DNA of 64,000 nt from Dyadobacter sp. CY326 (lineage in GTDB: Bacteria > Bacteroidota > Bacteroidia > Cytophagales > Spirosomataceae): positions 248,001 to 312,000 of the forward strand of contig NZ_JAJUXI010000008.1 of NCBI RefSeq assembly GCF_021390515.1, given 5' to 3'. Below are positions 34,288 through 44,700 of this stretch, piece by piece; the first letter of the stretch is position 1, and the number at the start of each line of letters is the position of its first letter. The position numbers and the translations under genes were made by a program. The notes under the pieces are model-generated. The model searched no databases, had not been told where the DNA came from, and was given only the letters and a program-made list of their open reading frames with translations.

Positions 34288-35283
34288 ATGGGACAAAACA
34301 ATTATCAGGGAGCCTTGCAAAAGCCGTTGGGCTCTGGCTTCGACGCAGCATCTACAGCAAGTGATGTTATCAAAGGGATTGACCTTTCCGGGAAAGTTGC
34401 CATCGTCACCGGCGGCAATGCGGGCATTGGCCTGGAAACAACGAAGGTCCTTGCAGCGGCAGGCGCCACCGTGATCGTTGCTGCCCGGGACTTGGAAAAG
34501 GCTCGGAGAAATTTGCAGGGAATTCCGAATGTAGAACTGGGTAAGATCGACTTTATGGATCCTTCATCCATCGACGCATTTGCTCAGGCATTCATTGAAA
34601 CAGGCCGGCCACTCCATTTGCTGATCAACAATGCAGGAATCATGTGGGTCCCATTGCGCAGGGACAGCCGCGGCATCGAATCGCAGTTGGCCACCAATTA
34701 TCTGGGTCAATTTCAGCTCACTGCCCGGTTATGGCCTGCGCTTAAATCCGCTGACGGCGCGCGGATTATCAATGTTTCTTCACTTGGCCATCAAATGGCC
34801 CCATTTAACTTTGATGATCCCAACTTCCTTCACCGCGAATACGAAACACTGCAGGCTTACGGACAATCAAAAACCGCCAGCAATTTATTTGCCCTCGAAC
34901 TCGATAATATTGGTAAAGCCTTCAATGTGAGATCATTTGCCTTGCACCCTGGCTCAATATATGGAACCGAGCTGGGCAGAGAGGCATCACTCGAATTGTT
35001 TCAACAAATGGGCTTTATGGATGCGGAAGGTAATCTGTTGCCCGAAGTGGCAGCTTCGCTCAAAAGCGTCGAACAGGGTGCAGCAACGACCGTCTGGTGC
35101 GCCACGAGCCGAATGCTTGATGACATCGGAGGTGTTTACTGTGAAGATACGGATGTTGCCGAGCTGGCCCCGGATAATGAAGGAGGGCAGCGCGGTGTAA
35201 AACTTCATTCATTGGACGAGGCGAATGCAAAGAAGCTTTGGAAATGGAGCGAGCAAATAACGGGCATCAGCTGGAACGTGTAG
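34288..35283 (+). CDS. Short-chain dehydrogenase/reductase, retinol-dehydrogenase-like
   Basis: A 331-residue SDR. The Rossmann cofactor motif is TGGNAGIG (residues 41-48), the NNAG motif is at 114-117, and the catalytic set is a serine in NVSS (S164 or S165), Y191 and K195 (YGQSK). The length is above the classical 250 residues because of an N-terminal extension of about 30 residues and a C-terminal extension. It would oxidise or reduce an alcohol or ketone with NAD(P)H; substrate unknown. It precedes the AraC-family gene with a gap of 27 bp and has a repeat-containing promoter. Confidence 0.94.
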   Translation: MGQNNYQGALQKPLGSGFDAASTASDVIKGIDLSGKVAIVTGGNAGIGLETTKVLAAAGATVIVAARDLEKARRNLQGIPNVELGKIDFMDPSSIDAFAQAFIETGRPLHLLINNAGIMWVPLRRDSRGIESQLATNYLGQFQLTARLWPALKSADGARIINVSSLGHQMAPFNFDDPNFLHREYETLQAYGQSKTASNLFALELDNIGKAFNVRSFALHPGSIYGTELGREASLELFQQMGFMDAEGNLLPEVAASLKSVEQGAATTVWCATSRMLDDIGGVYCEDTDVAELAPDNEGGQRGVKLHSLDEANAKKLWKWSEQITGISWNV

Positions 35284-35310
35284 TTGAAATCGGTATATTG
35301 TAGCATTCAT

Positions 35311-36117
35311 ATGGACCACATTTCGAAATATCTGACCAGAGAAATCAAGCTTTCCAGCTATGAGGACAAGCTTTTTAAATCCGACCTTGTCTTCGATGAC
35401 CATATGCTGATCTGGTTTATTTCCGGTGAGACCAAGATCATACAGGCTCATACCACTTCCTATTTTAAGACCGGGGATATATTCCTGATTCCCAGAAACC
35501 AGCTTGCAACCATTGTGAATTATCCTAAAAACGGTCAGCCTCACAAAACAGTGGTGATGCATTTATCGACCGAGCGACTGAAAAGGTTTTATGAAAACAT
35601 TGATATAAACAGGAAAAGCAGCTCAGTGCCAGCGATTTTCAGTTTCTCCAATCATCCATTCCTTGAAAGTTGCCTGGCTTCATTGATCCCATATTTTGAT
35701 GTGAAAGGTGAATTTCCGGAAAGTATCGCCACTTTGAAAATCACTGAGGCAATTACAATCTTGCGAGAAATCGACAAGACAGTAGATAATGTGCTCGCAA
35801 ACTTTGACGAGCCGGGAAAGGTTGATCTGATTGATTTTATGCAGCGCAATTATATGTTCAATATGCCAATGGAAAGACTGGGTTACTTAACCGGCAGAAG
35901 TTTGTCAACATTTAACAGGGATTTTAAAAAACTATTTAATGTGACGCCGCAGAAATGGCTTACAGAAAAAAGGCTCGAACTGGCCTATTATCAGCTCACA
36001 GAAAAGAAGAAAAAACCTACTGAGATTTACCTCGAAGTAGGTTTTGAAGATCTCTCTCATTTTTCTTTTGCATTCAAAAAGAAATACGGCGTTTCTCCAA
36101 TTGCAATTTCTATATGA
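35311..36117 (+). CDS. AraC-family transcriptional regulator
   Basis: A 268-residue protein; ATG 35311 (MDHISKYLTREIKLSSYED) is preferred over a TTG 27 bp upstream that overlaps nothing useful. The N-terminal half (about 1-160) has an AraC ligand-binding-like fold (YFKTGDIFLIPRNQLATIV). The C-terminal half (about 170-268) has the AraC HTH with MERLGYLTGRSLSTFNRDFKKLF and HFSFAFKKKYGVSPIA. It is downstream of the SDR gene in the same direction and probably controls it through the direct repeats at 34196-34233. The stop is followed by a 180-bp gap with an open stretch of 53 codons. Confidence 0.92.
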   Translation: MDHISKYLTREIKLSSYEDKLFKSDLVFDDHMLIWFISGETKIIQAHTTSYFKTGDIFLIPRNQLATIVNYPKNGQPHKTVVMHLSTERLKRFYENIDINRKSSSVPAIFSFSNHPFLESCLASLIPYFDVKGEFPESIATLKITEAITILREIDKTVDNVLANFDEPGKVDLIDFMQRNYMFNMPMERLGYLTGRSLSTFNRDFKKLFNVTPQKWLTEKRLELAYYQLTEKKKKPTEIYLEVGFEDLSHFSFAFKKKYGVSPIAISI

Positions 36118-36126
36118 GCGGGGTAA

Positions 36127-36288
36127 GGCAACACGCAACACTTCCGGCCGGCAACAACCACAGCAATCCTGAACCTGCTTCCTGCCAACTTGCCTGAACC
36201 ACTCGCCACTGCAAACTATGTTTCTTACATTCCTGCCATTACATTGCTGATGATCTATCTGATTGCAGTGGATTTGCTGAGAAAGTGA
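36127..36288 (+). pseudogene. Possible remnant: start-less open stretch ending in a membrane helix
   Basis: A stretch of 53 codons with no stop follows a TAA in the same frame and ends at TGA 36286-36288. It ends NYVSYIPAITLLMIYLIAVD and then LLRK, which looks like a transmembrane C-terminus. There is no usable start upstream. It could be the decayed tail of a membrane gene or a chance frame. Confidence 0.25.
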
Positions 36289-36297
36289 ATGATATAG

Positions 36298-37155
36298 TTA
36301 TTCCAAAACAATTTTCTCGGGCACCTGATCAAGCTCGTAATACTGATGACTCACATTCTTTCCGGAAACCTTCACAATCCTGAATCCGGAAGGATCTTTT
36401 CCGAGTGGCTTGCCAACGGGACCGGTCGTCACCATTTCCATTTCCCCTGATTTGCCAAATGCATTGCGGTGATAATGGCCTGCAAATATGTGGCTTACAC
36501 CATATTGATTAAACAATGCAAGGTGCTTTTGCCTTGTCTCGGCCGGAATGTTGAAATATTCATCCTTTTCGTTTGGATCAGTTAAAAACCAGCTGTGATG
36601 CTGGAACACGAGTAACGGCGCAGCTGACGAACGTTTTGCCTTTTTCAATTGCTTGTTCAACCATTTTTCCTGGGCAGCTGCCTCCTTTTCAACGCCAGCA
36701 GGACTTTTGAAATACAAAGAATTTAACACGATCCCGCGCATGTTGTTATGCTTAATGAGGTAAAAATCCTTTCCCAGTTCTTTGCGATACTGCACAATGT
36801 CATTTTCCTTCCGATCATTGGTCACATCGTGATTGCCAGCCACATGATAAATCGGGATCTTGGGATCAAGCAGCGCCACGATTCGCTTGTATTCAGCCAG
36901 TTGCGCCTTGTCGGCAGGTTTGTTGATAAGGTCTCCGGTGATGATGACAAAGGCAGGTTTGAGCCGGTTGGCTAATGCAATGGCTTTTTCAAAATTTTCC
37001 GTTTCCTTTTCAAAACTCTTATTATCAGTAAAAAACCCAAACTGCGTATCTGTCATTTGTATAAAGAAAAAGGGCTCGCTTTTCTGGGCAAATCCCGCAA
37101 GACTTATCAGAAATAGCATGCTTGCGATGGCCAGGATTTTAATTGTTTTGAACAT
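36298..37155 (-). CDS. Secreted calcineurin-like metallophosphoesterase
   Basis: The ATG at 37155 gives 285 residues with a signal peptide (MFKTIKILAIASMLFLISLAGFAQ). An upstream extension of 25 codons has no signal character. The motifs of the metallophosphoesterase fold are in order: MTDTQFG (D-x-Q variant of D-x-H), ITGDLI, GNHD, FQHH and GHYH. The D-x-Q form and the GNHDV run resemble the CPPED1-like group. It would hydrolyse a phosphate ester in the periplasm with two metals; the substrate is unknown. It is divergent from the FtsX-type permease at 37455, with 299 bp between. Confidence 0.92.
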   Translation of the reverse strand: MFKTIKILAIASMLFLISLAGFAQKSEPFFFIQMTDTQFGFFTDNKSFEKETENFEKAIALANRLKPAFVIITGDLINKPADKAQLAEYKRIVALLDPKIPIYHVAGNHDVTNDRKENDIVQYRKELGKDFYLIKHNNMRGIVLNSLYFKSPAGVEKEAAAQEKWLNKQLKKAKRSSAAPLLVFQHHSWFLTDPNEKDEYFNIPAETRQKHLALFNQYGVSHIFAGHYHRNAFGKSGEMEMVTTGPVGKPLGKDPSGFRIVKVSGKNVSHQYYELDQVPEKIVLE

Positions 37156-37454
37156 TTTAAATAGGTTATGCGGGTTAGTTATCAGCGTTAGATTTTTGGC
37201 CAGAGTTTGCTCATGTAAAAATACTTGCAAATTTCCTGCTTAATTGATTGAACAAATTATCAAATTGTTAAGAGCCGCATTAACTCGTGCCCACCAGGCG
37301 ACGATTTTTTGCAAGTCAATTTCGAACAATCCTGTCCGGATACGAACAGTTTTTTAAATACAAAAGCCCCTCCTGGCCAAGGAAAGTGTTCTAAAATGAC
37401 TGGCATTAATTTGTACAGAAGGCTCTGGAATACTCGTCATAAAAGTTAAGCTAA

Positions 37455-39830
37455 ATGCTGCAGAATTATTTCAAGATCGCCTGGCGTAACCTTGTCCGGG
37501 CAAAAGGTTATGCTTTTATCAACATTGCAGGACTTGCCGTAGGAATGGCAGCAGCGATGCTGATCTTTTTGTGGATTCAAAATGAACTGACTTTTGACCG
37601 TTTCTACCCAAAAACCAAAAGGCTTTTCCAGGTTTACAACCGTGACGTAATCGCAGGTGAACCCTACGTTTGGGGCGCAACCCCAGCGCCGCTGGCACCT
37701 GCTTTGTTACAGGACTATCCCGAAATCGAGGACGCAGCCCGATATCGGAGCACCAATCTCCTGCTCGCGGCCAATGATAAATTTCTCAATATTGAAGGAA
37801 GTTTCGCGGACCCTAGTTTTCTGAATCTGTTCGACTTTCCGGTGCTTGGCGGCAACAGCAATACAGCTTTAAAGGGAAACAACGACATTGTCATCACAAA
37901 ATCCCTTGCCGAAAAACTCTTCGGGATAACAGACGTGGTGGGGAAAACGATCCGGATTGAACGAAAGGACAATTTGATGATCGCGGCTGTAATTGACAAC
38001 ATTCCGTCCAACTCAAATTTCAAAGCTGTGGAGTACATTTTACCCTGGAATTACTCCGTGGCGCTCGGGTGGACGAATGATAACTGGAATAACAACAATT
38101 ACTACACCTACGTCCTCCTTGATCAGAATGCAAATGCGGAAACCGTTAATGACAAGATAAAATACGCAACCGCAGCACATCTGAAAGGGGTGGTAGAGGA
38201 CCCCTCTCACCGGGAGATTTTTCTTAATTCTGCTGATAAATGGCATTTGTATTCCAAAGAAGCGCACGGGCAACTGGTTGAGGGAAAAATTGTAACAGTT
38301 AGGCTGTTTGGCATTATTGCGGCTTTTATTTTGCTGATTGCCTGTGTCAACTTCATTAATCTGAGCACAGCACGCAGCGACAAACGGGCGAAGGAAGTAG
38401 GGTTAAGAAAAGTTGCAGGTGCGCCGAAACTGACATTGGTTTTCCAGTTTATCAGCGAATCCGTGATCCTCGCCTTTCTCTCAGGTGTTGTTGCTTTCGC
38501 GATTGTCTGGGCTTTCATTCCTACTTTCAATACATTGATCAACACAAAGCTATCCCCGGATTTTACATCATTATCTTTCCTGCTTCCAGCACTCGCATTC
38601 ATTTTGCTCACCGGACTTCTTGCCGGGAGTTATCCAGCGTTTTTTCTAGCCAGCTTCCAGCCGGTGAAGGTGATGACTGGCACATACAGGTCCGCCGGAG
38701 CCGGTTTCTCACCAAGAAAAAGTCTGGTTGTTTTGCAATTCACTTTCGCGATCATCCTGATCATATCTACTTTAATTGTGAAGCAGCAAATCAGCCACGC
38801 GCAAAACCGTAGCAATGGATATGATCAGGATAATCTGGTTTTCACATATCTTCAGGGAGATCTTGGCGAGCATTATGCGCCTTTACAACAGGAACTTACA
38901 TCCAGCGGAGCAGTGATTTCCATCAGTAAGTCCATCGGCCCGATCACGCAGATGAACACACGTCAATGGGGAGTTTCCTGGCCGGGAAGCACACAGAAAG
39001 ACAAGGACCAGGAATTTGTGCCTTTTGGAACTGACATTGATTTCCTGAAAACGAACGGAGTAAAACTCGTTGCCGGGAGGGAGATTGACATCCGGAAATA
39101 CCCTTCTGATTCACTGGCATTGATGTTAAACGAATCGGCCGTGAAGGCAATGCGTTTGAATGATCCGGTTGGTGTTAAAGTGAAATTCTCAGGTAAAGAG
39201 TGGAATGTAGTTGGTGTAGTAAAGGATTTTATTTTCGACTCGCCGTACGAAAAAATTAACCCAGTTCTGGTGTATGGACCCGCGCGCGACCTTCCCTGGA
39301 CAAGCATGCGGCTCAATCCAGCAAAAAGCACCGCAAAAAACCTCGAAACTGTCCGCGCAATTTTCAAGAAATACAACCCTGAATATCCTTTCGAATACAC
39401 ATTTGCAGATGAATCGTACCAGGCAAAATTTGCGGAAGAACAGCGTACAGGCAAACTGACGGGGCTTTTCTCCGGGCTCACGATATTTATTTCCTGCCTC
39501 GGACTATTTGGTCTGGCTGCATTTTCTGCGCAGCAACGCACCAAAGAAATCGGTGTGCGAAAAGTGCTTGGCGCGTCCGTAACGAGCATCATTCAAATGC
39601 TTTCGATTGAATTCGTGAAATTGGTTTTGATTGCATTCCTGGTCGCTTCGCCGATTGCCTGGTACGCTATGGAAAAATGGTTAAAAGGCTATAATTATCG
39701 CATTTCCATCGAATGGAACGTCTTTGCAGTCACCTTATTCCTCACCATTTTACTCGTATTACTTACCGTGAGCTTCCAGGCAATCAAAGCAGCCTTGATG
39801 AACCCGGTAAAATCTTTGAAAGTCGATTGA
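37455..39830 (+). CDS. FtsX/MacB-type ABC transporter permease
   Basis: A 791-residue permease of the duplicated FtsX type. It starts MLQNYFKIAWRNLVRAKGYA, with the first helix at about 20-43, a MacB-like periplasmic domain at about 45-280 and three helices at about 285-420. The second module has a periplasmic domain at about 440-680 and ends in three helices with FGLAAFSAQQRTKEIGVRKV and NPVKSLKV. Bacteroidota carry many such single-gene permeases whose ATPase is elsewhere or missing; no ATPase is next to this one. The substrate is unknown; MacB relatives handle peptides, lipoproteins or signals. Confidence 0.93.
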   Translation: MLQNYFKIAWRNLVRAKGYAFINIAGLAVGMAAAMLIFLWIQNELTFDRFYPKTKRLFQVYNRDVIAGEPYVWGATPAPLAPALLQDYPEIEDAARYRSTNLLLAANDKFLNIEGSFADPSFLNLFDFPVLGGNSNTALKGNNDIVITKSLAEKLFGITDVVGKTIRIERKDNLMIAAVIDNIPSNSNFKAVEYILPWNYSVALGWTNDNWNNNNYYTYVLLDQNANAETVNDKIKYATAAHLKGVVEDPSHREIFLNSADKWHLYSKEAHGQLVEGKIVTVRLFGIIAAFILLIACVNFINLSTARSDKRAKEVGLRKVAGAPKLTLVFQFISESVILAFLSGVVAFAIVWAFIPTFNTLINTKLSPDFTSLSFLLPALAFILLTGLLAGSYPAFFLASFQPVKVMTGTYRSAGAGFSPRKSLVVLQFTFAIILIISTLIVKQQISHAQNRSNGYDQDNLVFTYLQGDLGEHYAPLQQELTSSGAVISISKSIGPITQMNTRQWGVSWPGSTQKDKDQEFVPFGTDIDFLKTNGVKLVAGREIDIRKYPSDSLALMLNESAVKAMRLNDPVGVKVKFSGKEWNVVGVVKDFIFDSPYEKINPVLVYGPARDLPWTSMRLNPAKSTAKNLETVRAIFKKYNPEYPFEYTFADESYQAKFAEEQRTGKLTGLFSGLTIFISCLGLFGLAAFSAQQRTKEIGVRKVLGASVTSIIQMLSIEFVKLVLIAFLVASPIAWYAMEKWLKGYNYRISIEWNVFAVTLFLTILLVLLTVSFQAIKAALMNPVKSLKVD

Positions 39831-39917
39831 TTTTAATCCCAATGTTCTTTTGACATTTCGGTAAACTTTTGACACTAGTTTGGCTTAGACAGAGTGATCG
39901 ACCACGCCATGATGTTC

Positions 39918-40898
39918 TTAATGAAATGCCTCTTTGTTGTATTTTTGCCTGTATTCCAAAGGGGATATCCCCGTAACTTTTCTAAATACTTCACGGAATG
40001 CTTTCATGTCTGAATAGCCTGTTTCGTACATCACCTCCTTCACATTCTTAGAATTCGTTTCAAAAGATTTCTTAGCTGCCTCGATTTTCACGCGCTGGAC
40101 ATATTCTATTGGCGTATTCCCTGTTGCCTTGATAAATCTCCGGTCAAAATTTCGTCTGCCGACGGCGAACCTGGATGCCAGCTCAACCATTGAAATCTTA
40201 TTTTGTAAGTTATTTTCGATAAAGTGCTGCGCCTGCTTTACAACCTGATCGTCATGGGATTTCTGACCAGCAAATATGATGAAGGGGGATTGGCTTTCCC
40301 TGTCAATGTCAATTTGAAAGACCTTGGAACAAAATATGGCGGTTTGTCTATCGAAATACTTTTCTACGAGATATATAATCAAATGAAGAAATGAATAGGC
40401 ACCACCATTGGTATAAATCCCATTTTCGTCAGTGATCAACTTGTCTGTTTGTACATCTACATCGGGAAACATTGTTTTGAGCGATTCCGCAAATGCCCAG
40501 TGCGTGGAGCAAGTTTTGCCACTTATCAAACCGGACGATGCCAGTAAAAAGGCACCCGTGCATATGCTGGCGATTTCCGAGCCGCCCCGATATTGTTCGG
40601 ATATCCATTGAATCAAAGCATCATTTTTTTCGACCGCTTGCTGATAGGCATGGTTCAGAGAGGGGATGATAATAAGGTTTGTCTTTGATATTGCGGAAAT
40701 GTGCACGTGCGGCCTTACCGTAAATAAACCTTCGTGAAAATCTACCTCATCTGACGTCCCCGCCAACTGGATATGATACAGTTCTCTTCCCTGTTTTTCC
40801 TTCCAAAAGCTGTTGGCTCTTTTGAGAATCTTATACGAGCCGACTATACTGCTTAAATTATTTTGTCCCTCAGGAACAAGGATCGTTATTCTTTTCAT
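39918..40898 (-). CDS. GlxA-family regulator: DJ-1/PfpI domain plus AraC HTH
   Basis: The ATG at 40898 (MKRITILVPEGQ) gives 326 residues; an upstream start would add nine residues of no family character. The N-terminal DJ-1/PfpI-like domain (about 1-180) has the nucleophile-elbow-like ASICTGAFLLASSG. The C-terminal AraC HTH (about 225-322) has SMVELASRFAVGRRNFDRRF and EVMYETGYSDMKAFREVFRKVTG. Members activate genes in response to metabolites that are mostly unknown. It is divergent from the SRPBCC gene at 41051, and direct repeats TTGTCCA with a 22-bp period lie between them. A TTTTGACA repeat lies in the convergent gap at its 3' side. Confidence 0.93.
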   Translation of the reverse strand: MKRITILVPEGQNNLSSIVGSYKILKRANSFWKEKQGRELYHIQLAGTSDEVDFHEGLFTVRPHVHISAISKTNLIIIPSLNHAYQQAVEKNDALIQWISEQYRGGSEIASICTGAFLLASSGLISGKTCSTHWAFAESLKTMFPDVDVQTDKLITDENGIYTNGGAYSFLHLIIYLVEKYFDRQTAIFCSKVFQIDIDRESQSPFIIFAGQKSHDDQVVKQAQHFIENNLQNKISMVELASRFAVGRRNFDRRFIKATGNTPIEYVQRVKIEAAKKSFETNSKNVKEVMYETGYSDMKAFREVFRKVTGISPLEYRQKYNKEAFH

Positions 40899-40928
40899 CT
40901 TCTTTTTACCGCAAGTTAAGAACACAAC

Positions 40929-40997
40929 TTGTCCAAATCAACTCGCGAGATTGTCCATTTTGCACTTCACATGTTTCCTAATAACCACATACTTTTG
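40929..40997. promoter_or_regulatory. Divergent regulatory region with 22-bp-period repeats, GlxA-like regulator/SRPBCC
   Basis: TTGTCCA occurs at 40929-40935 and 40951-40957, a period of 22 bp, with the palindrome CTCGCGAG (40942-40949) between. A TACTTTTG -7 box for the plus-strand SRPBCC gene is at 40990-40997, 53 bp before its ATG. No TTTG is at 19-21 bp from it, as for an activated promoter. Repeats one helical face apart suit binding by the neighbouring AraC-type regulator. Confidence 0.55.
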
Positions 40998-41050
40998 ATC
41001 ACTCGATAAGCGAGACAAACATTCATTTAAAAGTCAACCCAACAACCATC

Positions 41051-41497
41051 ATGGCAGATATCTTACACAGAGTCGGAATTAAATCACAGTCATTACAAAA
41101 TGTTTACGATGCCTTAACTACCCAGGCCGGACTTGCCGGATGGTGGACAAGTGACACTAAGGGAGAAGGCGACCAGGTCGGAAATATCATTGCATTTCGG
41201 TTTGGTGCAGGCGGATTCGATATGAGCGTTGCCGAGCTTGAAGCGCCAACAAAGGTTGTCTGGAAGGTGGCAGATGGGCCGCAAGACTGGTTGCCTACCA
41301 CCATTAGCTTTAATTTAAAGCAAGAAGATGGTTACGTCATCCTGATTTTTAAACATGCAGATTGGAGTGAACCGGTAGAATTTATGCATCATTGCAGTAC
41401 TAAATGGGCCATATTCCTCATGAGCTTAAAATCGCTGATTGAAAACGGAAAGGGCAACCCCGATCCCTGGGATATCAAGATTGACAATTTCAACTAG
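41051..41497 (+). CDS. SRPBCC-domain (START/AHSA1-like) protein
   Basis: A 148-residue protein with the helix-grip fold of the SRPBCC superfamily: MADILHRVGIKSQSLQNVYDAL, then GLAGWWTSDTKGEGDQVGN, then ISFNLKQEDGYVILIFKH, then EFMHHCSTKWAIFLMSLKSLIE. Such proteins bind hydrophobic ligands or act as AHSA1-like co-chaperones; the ligand is not readable. It is divergent from the GlxA-like regulator, which probably controls it, as the only gene in its transcript. Confidence 0.88.
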   Translation: MADILHRVGIKSQSLQNVYDALTTQAGLAGWWTSDTKGEGDQVGNIIAFRFGAGGFDMSVAELEAPTKVVWKVADGPQDWLPTTISFNLKQEDGYVILIFKHADWSEPVEFMHHCSTKWAIFLMSLKSLIENGKGNPDPWDIKIDNFN

Positions 41498-41675
41498 GTT
41501 CAACAGACGCGCGTTTTTGATAAATTGACTTTCGCTTCCCGGTTCTGTCCACAAAACCGATCGTTCTAAAAATCTCTTGCACCCATCAAATGATTTTTGG
41601 AACCCGTTAAATTGACTGACAGATCAAACCTTGTTAAGCGCCTCATTGATAGACTTCGGGAAATAAAACAATCGG

Positions 41676-41745
41676 TTTTAACGGAAAGAAAAGATTAGCT
41701 AGATTTGGGAAGTTAGTTAACATAAGGTTACCCCCTCTTTCCGTT
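41676..41745 (+). promoter_or_regulatory. Subtilase promoter with a 9-bp inverted repeat ending at the start codon
   Basis: TTTT (41676-41679), a 20-bp spacer and TAGATTTG (41700-41707) form a good match to the Bacteroidota -33/-7 promoter. AACGGAAAG (41680-41688) and CTTTCCGTT (41737-41745) are exact inverted repeats; the second abuts the ATG at 41746. Transcription would start near 41714. Confidence 0.6.
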
Positions 41746-44700
41746 ATGCGTCCCAGAAAGCTTTGCTGGCTGCATCTGATATTTATCATGATGCTCCTGA
41801 ATACGATGCTTTATGCCCAAAATCGCTTAAACCATAAGTTGTATTTAAGGAACGGCACCATCGTGGCCCCGGACAATATATCAAACGGCGCTTCTTTTCG
41901 GAAAAGTTCTCTAACCGACAGGCTGGTCATTATTCAGTTTAACAGCATTCCCGATGAACAGTCGGTGGGGCGGCTCAAAGATTTCGGCATCGAATTGCTG
42001 GATTATGTCCCGGAAAATGCTTACACAGCGATGGTGAGCGGCATATTGGACAGCACTTTGCTAGTCGCGGCGAATGCAAGATCCGTAGTTGAATTAACAT
42101 CAGCTCAAAAAACTCACCCCGATCTGCTCGGTGCTGCGCTTCCCGAACATGCCGTGACCGTTGAGGGTAAAGTAGACGTTGTGGTCACCTTCCCGAGGAC
42201 AATTTCCGTCGATAGTATCACGAGTGAGCTGGAATCCAACAAAATAGAAATCATTTCGACTGCCAGAAGCCGCTATCAGATTATCGAGGCAAGAATTGAG
42301 ACGACCAGGCTGCATGAGCTTGCCAGCTTACCTTGGGTAATTTATATCGAGGCAGTGCCGCCGCCCGCTGAGCCACTGAACGACAAAAGCCTCACAGGCA
42401 CGCGTGCCAACGTGCTGGCAAAAGGCCTGCTATCCGGAAACCCACTCGATGGTGAAGGCGTGGTGATTGGCATAGGAGATGTGGGTGATCTGAAAAGCCA
42501 TATCGATGTTGGCACGCGGGCGGTGAGTTACGTTCCTTATGCTAATTTCTGGCACGGCATGCATATTGCCGGAACTGCGGCTGGCGCAGGAATTATCAAC
42601 GAGAAATACAAAGGATACGCTCCAAAAGCATCAATTTTGCTGCATTCCGAGGTTTTAAGCGAAGCTCGGATGCTCGTCCAGAATTTCGGGATGGTCGCGA
42701 CGACTTACGCTTATGGCGGAGGAAGCTGCCCCACTTTCGGCACTTACAGCTCAACTTCGGCCATGATAGACATGCAAGCCATTGAGCTGCCCTACATGCA
42801 ACACGTGTTTGCCGGAGGAAACAGCGGGATCGTCGCACCTTGCAATGGGCTTCCGGCGGGCTTTGGGAATGTTCCCGGGGGGCATATATCATCGAAGAAT
42901 GCCATCAGTGTGGGTAATATGGCCTTAACGGGACTGGTTTCATCCGTTTCCAGCAAAGGGCCGTTGCAGGACGGACGCATTAAGCCGGACTTGATAGCAC
43001 CCGGAACATCGATCGTTTCTTCCATGCCTAATAATACTTATCAAGCCGCATCAGGAACAAGTATGGCGGCGCCGGCTGTTTCTGGCGGCATTGCACTTTT
43101 AACACAACGGCACCGGCAGCTTCATAACCAGCAAAATCCCAAGAACGGGCTGGTAAAAGCATTGCTGTGCAACGGAGCAACAGACAGAGGCTTGCCCGGA
43201 CCGGATTACAGTTATGGCTTTGGGGCAATAAATTTACTTCGCTCCGTAACCATGCTCGAAAAAGGACATTATTTCAATGGATCGCTGGCCAATCAGACTT
43301 CCGCGGAACATCAAATTCAAATCCCAGCAAATACTGCCGCTTTGAAAGTCATGCTTTATTGGAACGACCGCCCCGCGTCGATGATCACTAACACCAAGGC
43401 GCTGGTCAATGATCTTGATTTGTCGGCGGTGGGATCTGGCGGTCAAATGCTCCTTCCCTGGGTGCTTGACCCATCTGCTCCTCAGCTGGCTGCGGTGGCG
43501 GGTGTTGATACAATTAACAACGTAGAGCAGATCGTTTTTGAAAACCCAAATGCGGGCACTTACACATTCAAAGTCGCGGGTACGCACATTCCTTCGGGTC
43601 CGCAGGAATATCACCTGGTTTACGACATCATCGAAAAATCGGTCGTACTTACTCATCCGATCGGTTCGGAGCATTTTACAAAGGGTGATTTAATTAATAT
43701 TTCTTGGGACAGTTACGGCAATCCGGCTAGCACTTATGCGATTTCTTATTCCCTGAACAACGGCGATTCCTGGATTAATATCAATGCAGCTGTTCCAGCA
43801 AAGTCTGAACAGCTCGCCTGGACAATCCCCGACGCCAGCACAGGTCTAGCAAAAATCCGGATTGTCCAGAATGAGACGGGCGTTGTAAAGGAAAGCGACA
43901 CATTTTCGATCATGGGAGTGCCTGCTCTTTCATTGTCATCCGTCCAGTGTGAAGGTTATGCAGCCGTCAAATGGACTGCCGTTAAAGGCGCATCCGATTA
44001 CGAAGTGATGCGTCTCGAAGGTAACGAAATGAAACCGATAGGCGTTACGGACGGGCTGAGTTACATCTTCGCCGGGCTCTCGCCCGATTCCACCTATTAC
44101 ATTTCCGTACGCCCGAGGATCAATGGCATTGCAGGCAGAAGAGCCATTGCGATAAGCTGCAAGCCCGACAACGGCACATGTGCAGGTGATATCTCCAATT
44201 TTGACCTTGCCATTGATTCAATTATCTCTCCATTGAAATCGGGCAGGATGCTGACTTCGGGCAGCCTTTCCGCATTGCAGTCCATATCGGTCAAAATCAG
44301 GAACTTTGATGATCAACCAATCAGTCAGCCCTTTCAGATCGGATATTCGATAGGTTCTGCCGATGCGCCGGTGCATTGGGAAACGGTCGACTCGGGAATA
44401 GGCGGTCTGGGTTATTTGCAATATACATTTCAAAGGACCGAGGATTTGCACAATGCCGGTATTTACGTCATTAACTTGTTTGTCAAAGCAGAAGGTGATC
44501 CGATCGCTTCGAATAACCAGAAATCCATCACCATCAAGCATCTTGCAAATCCTGTCCTGGCGCTGCCCTATTTCGAAGACTTCGAATCCCTCCCTGAGCA
44601 AACGCTCAAAACGAATACAACTGGCTTGGAGAACGCCGACAGATACGACTTTACTTCTCAAGACAATGTGGGCAGATTGAGGACGCATATGCCGCCAGGC

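Noticed and set aside
38963..39592. A 209-codon minus-strand frame inside the FtsX permease
   Set aside because: It is antisense to a clear permease and has no features of its own.
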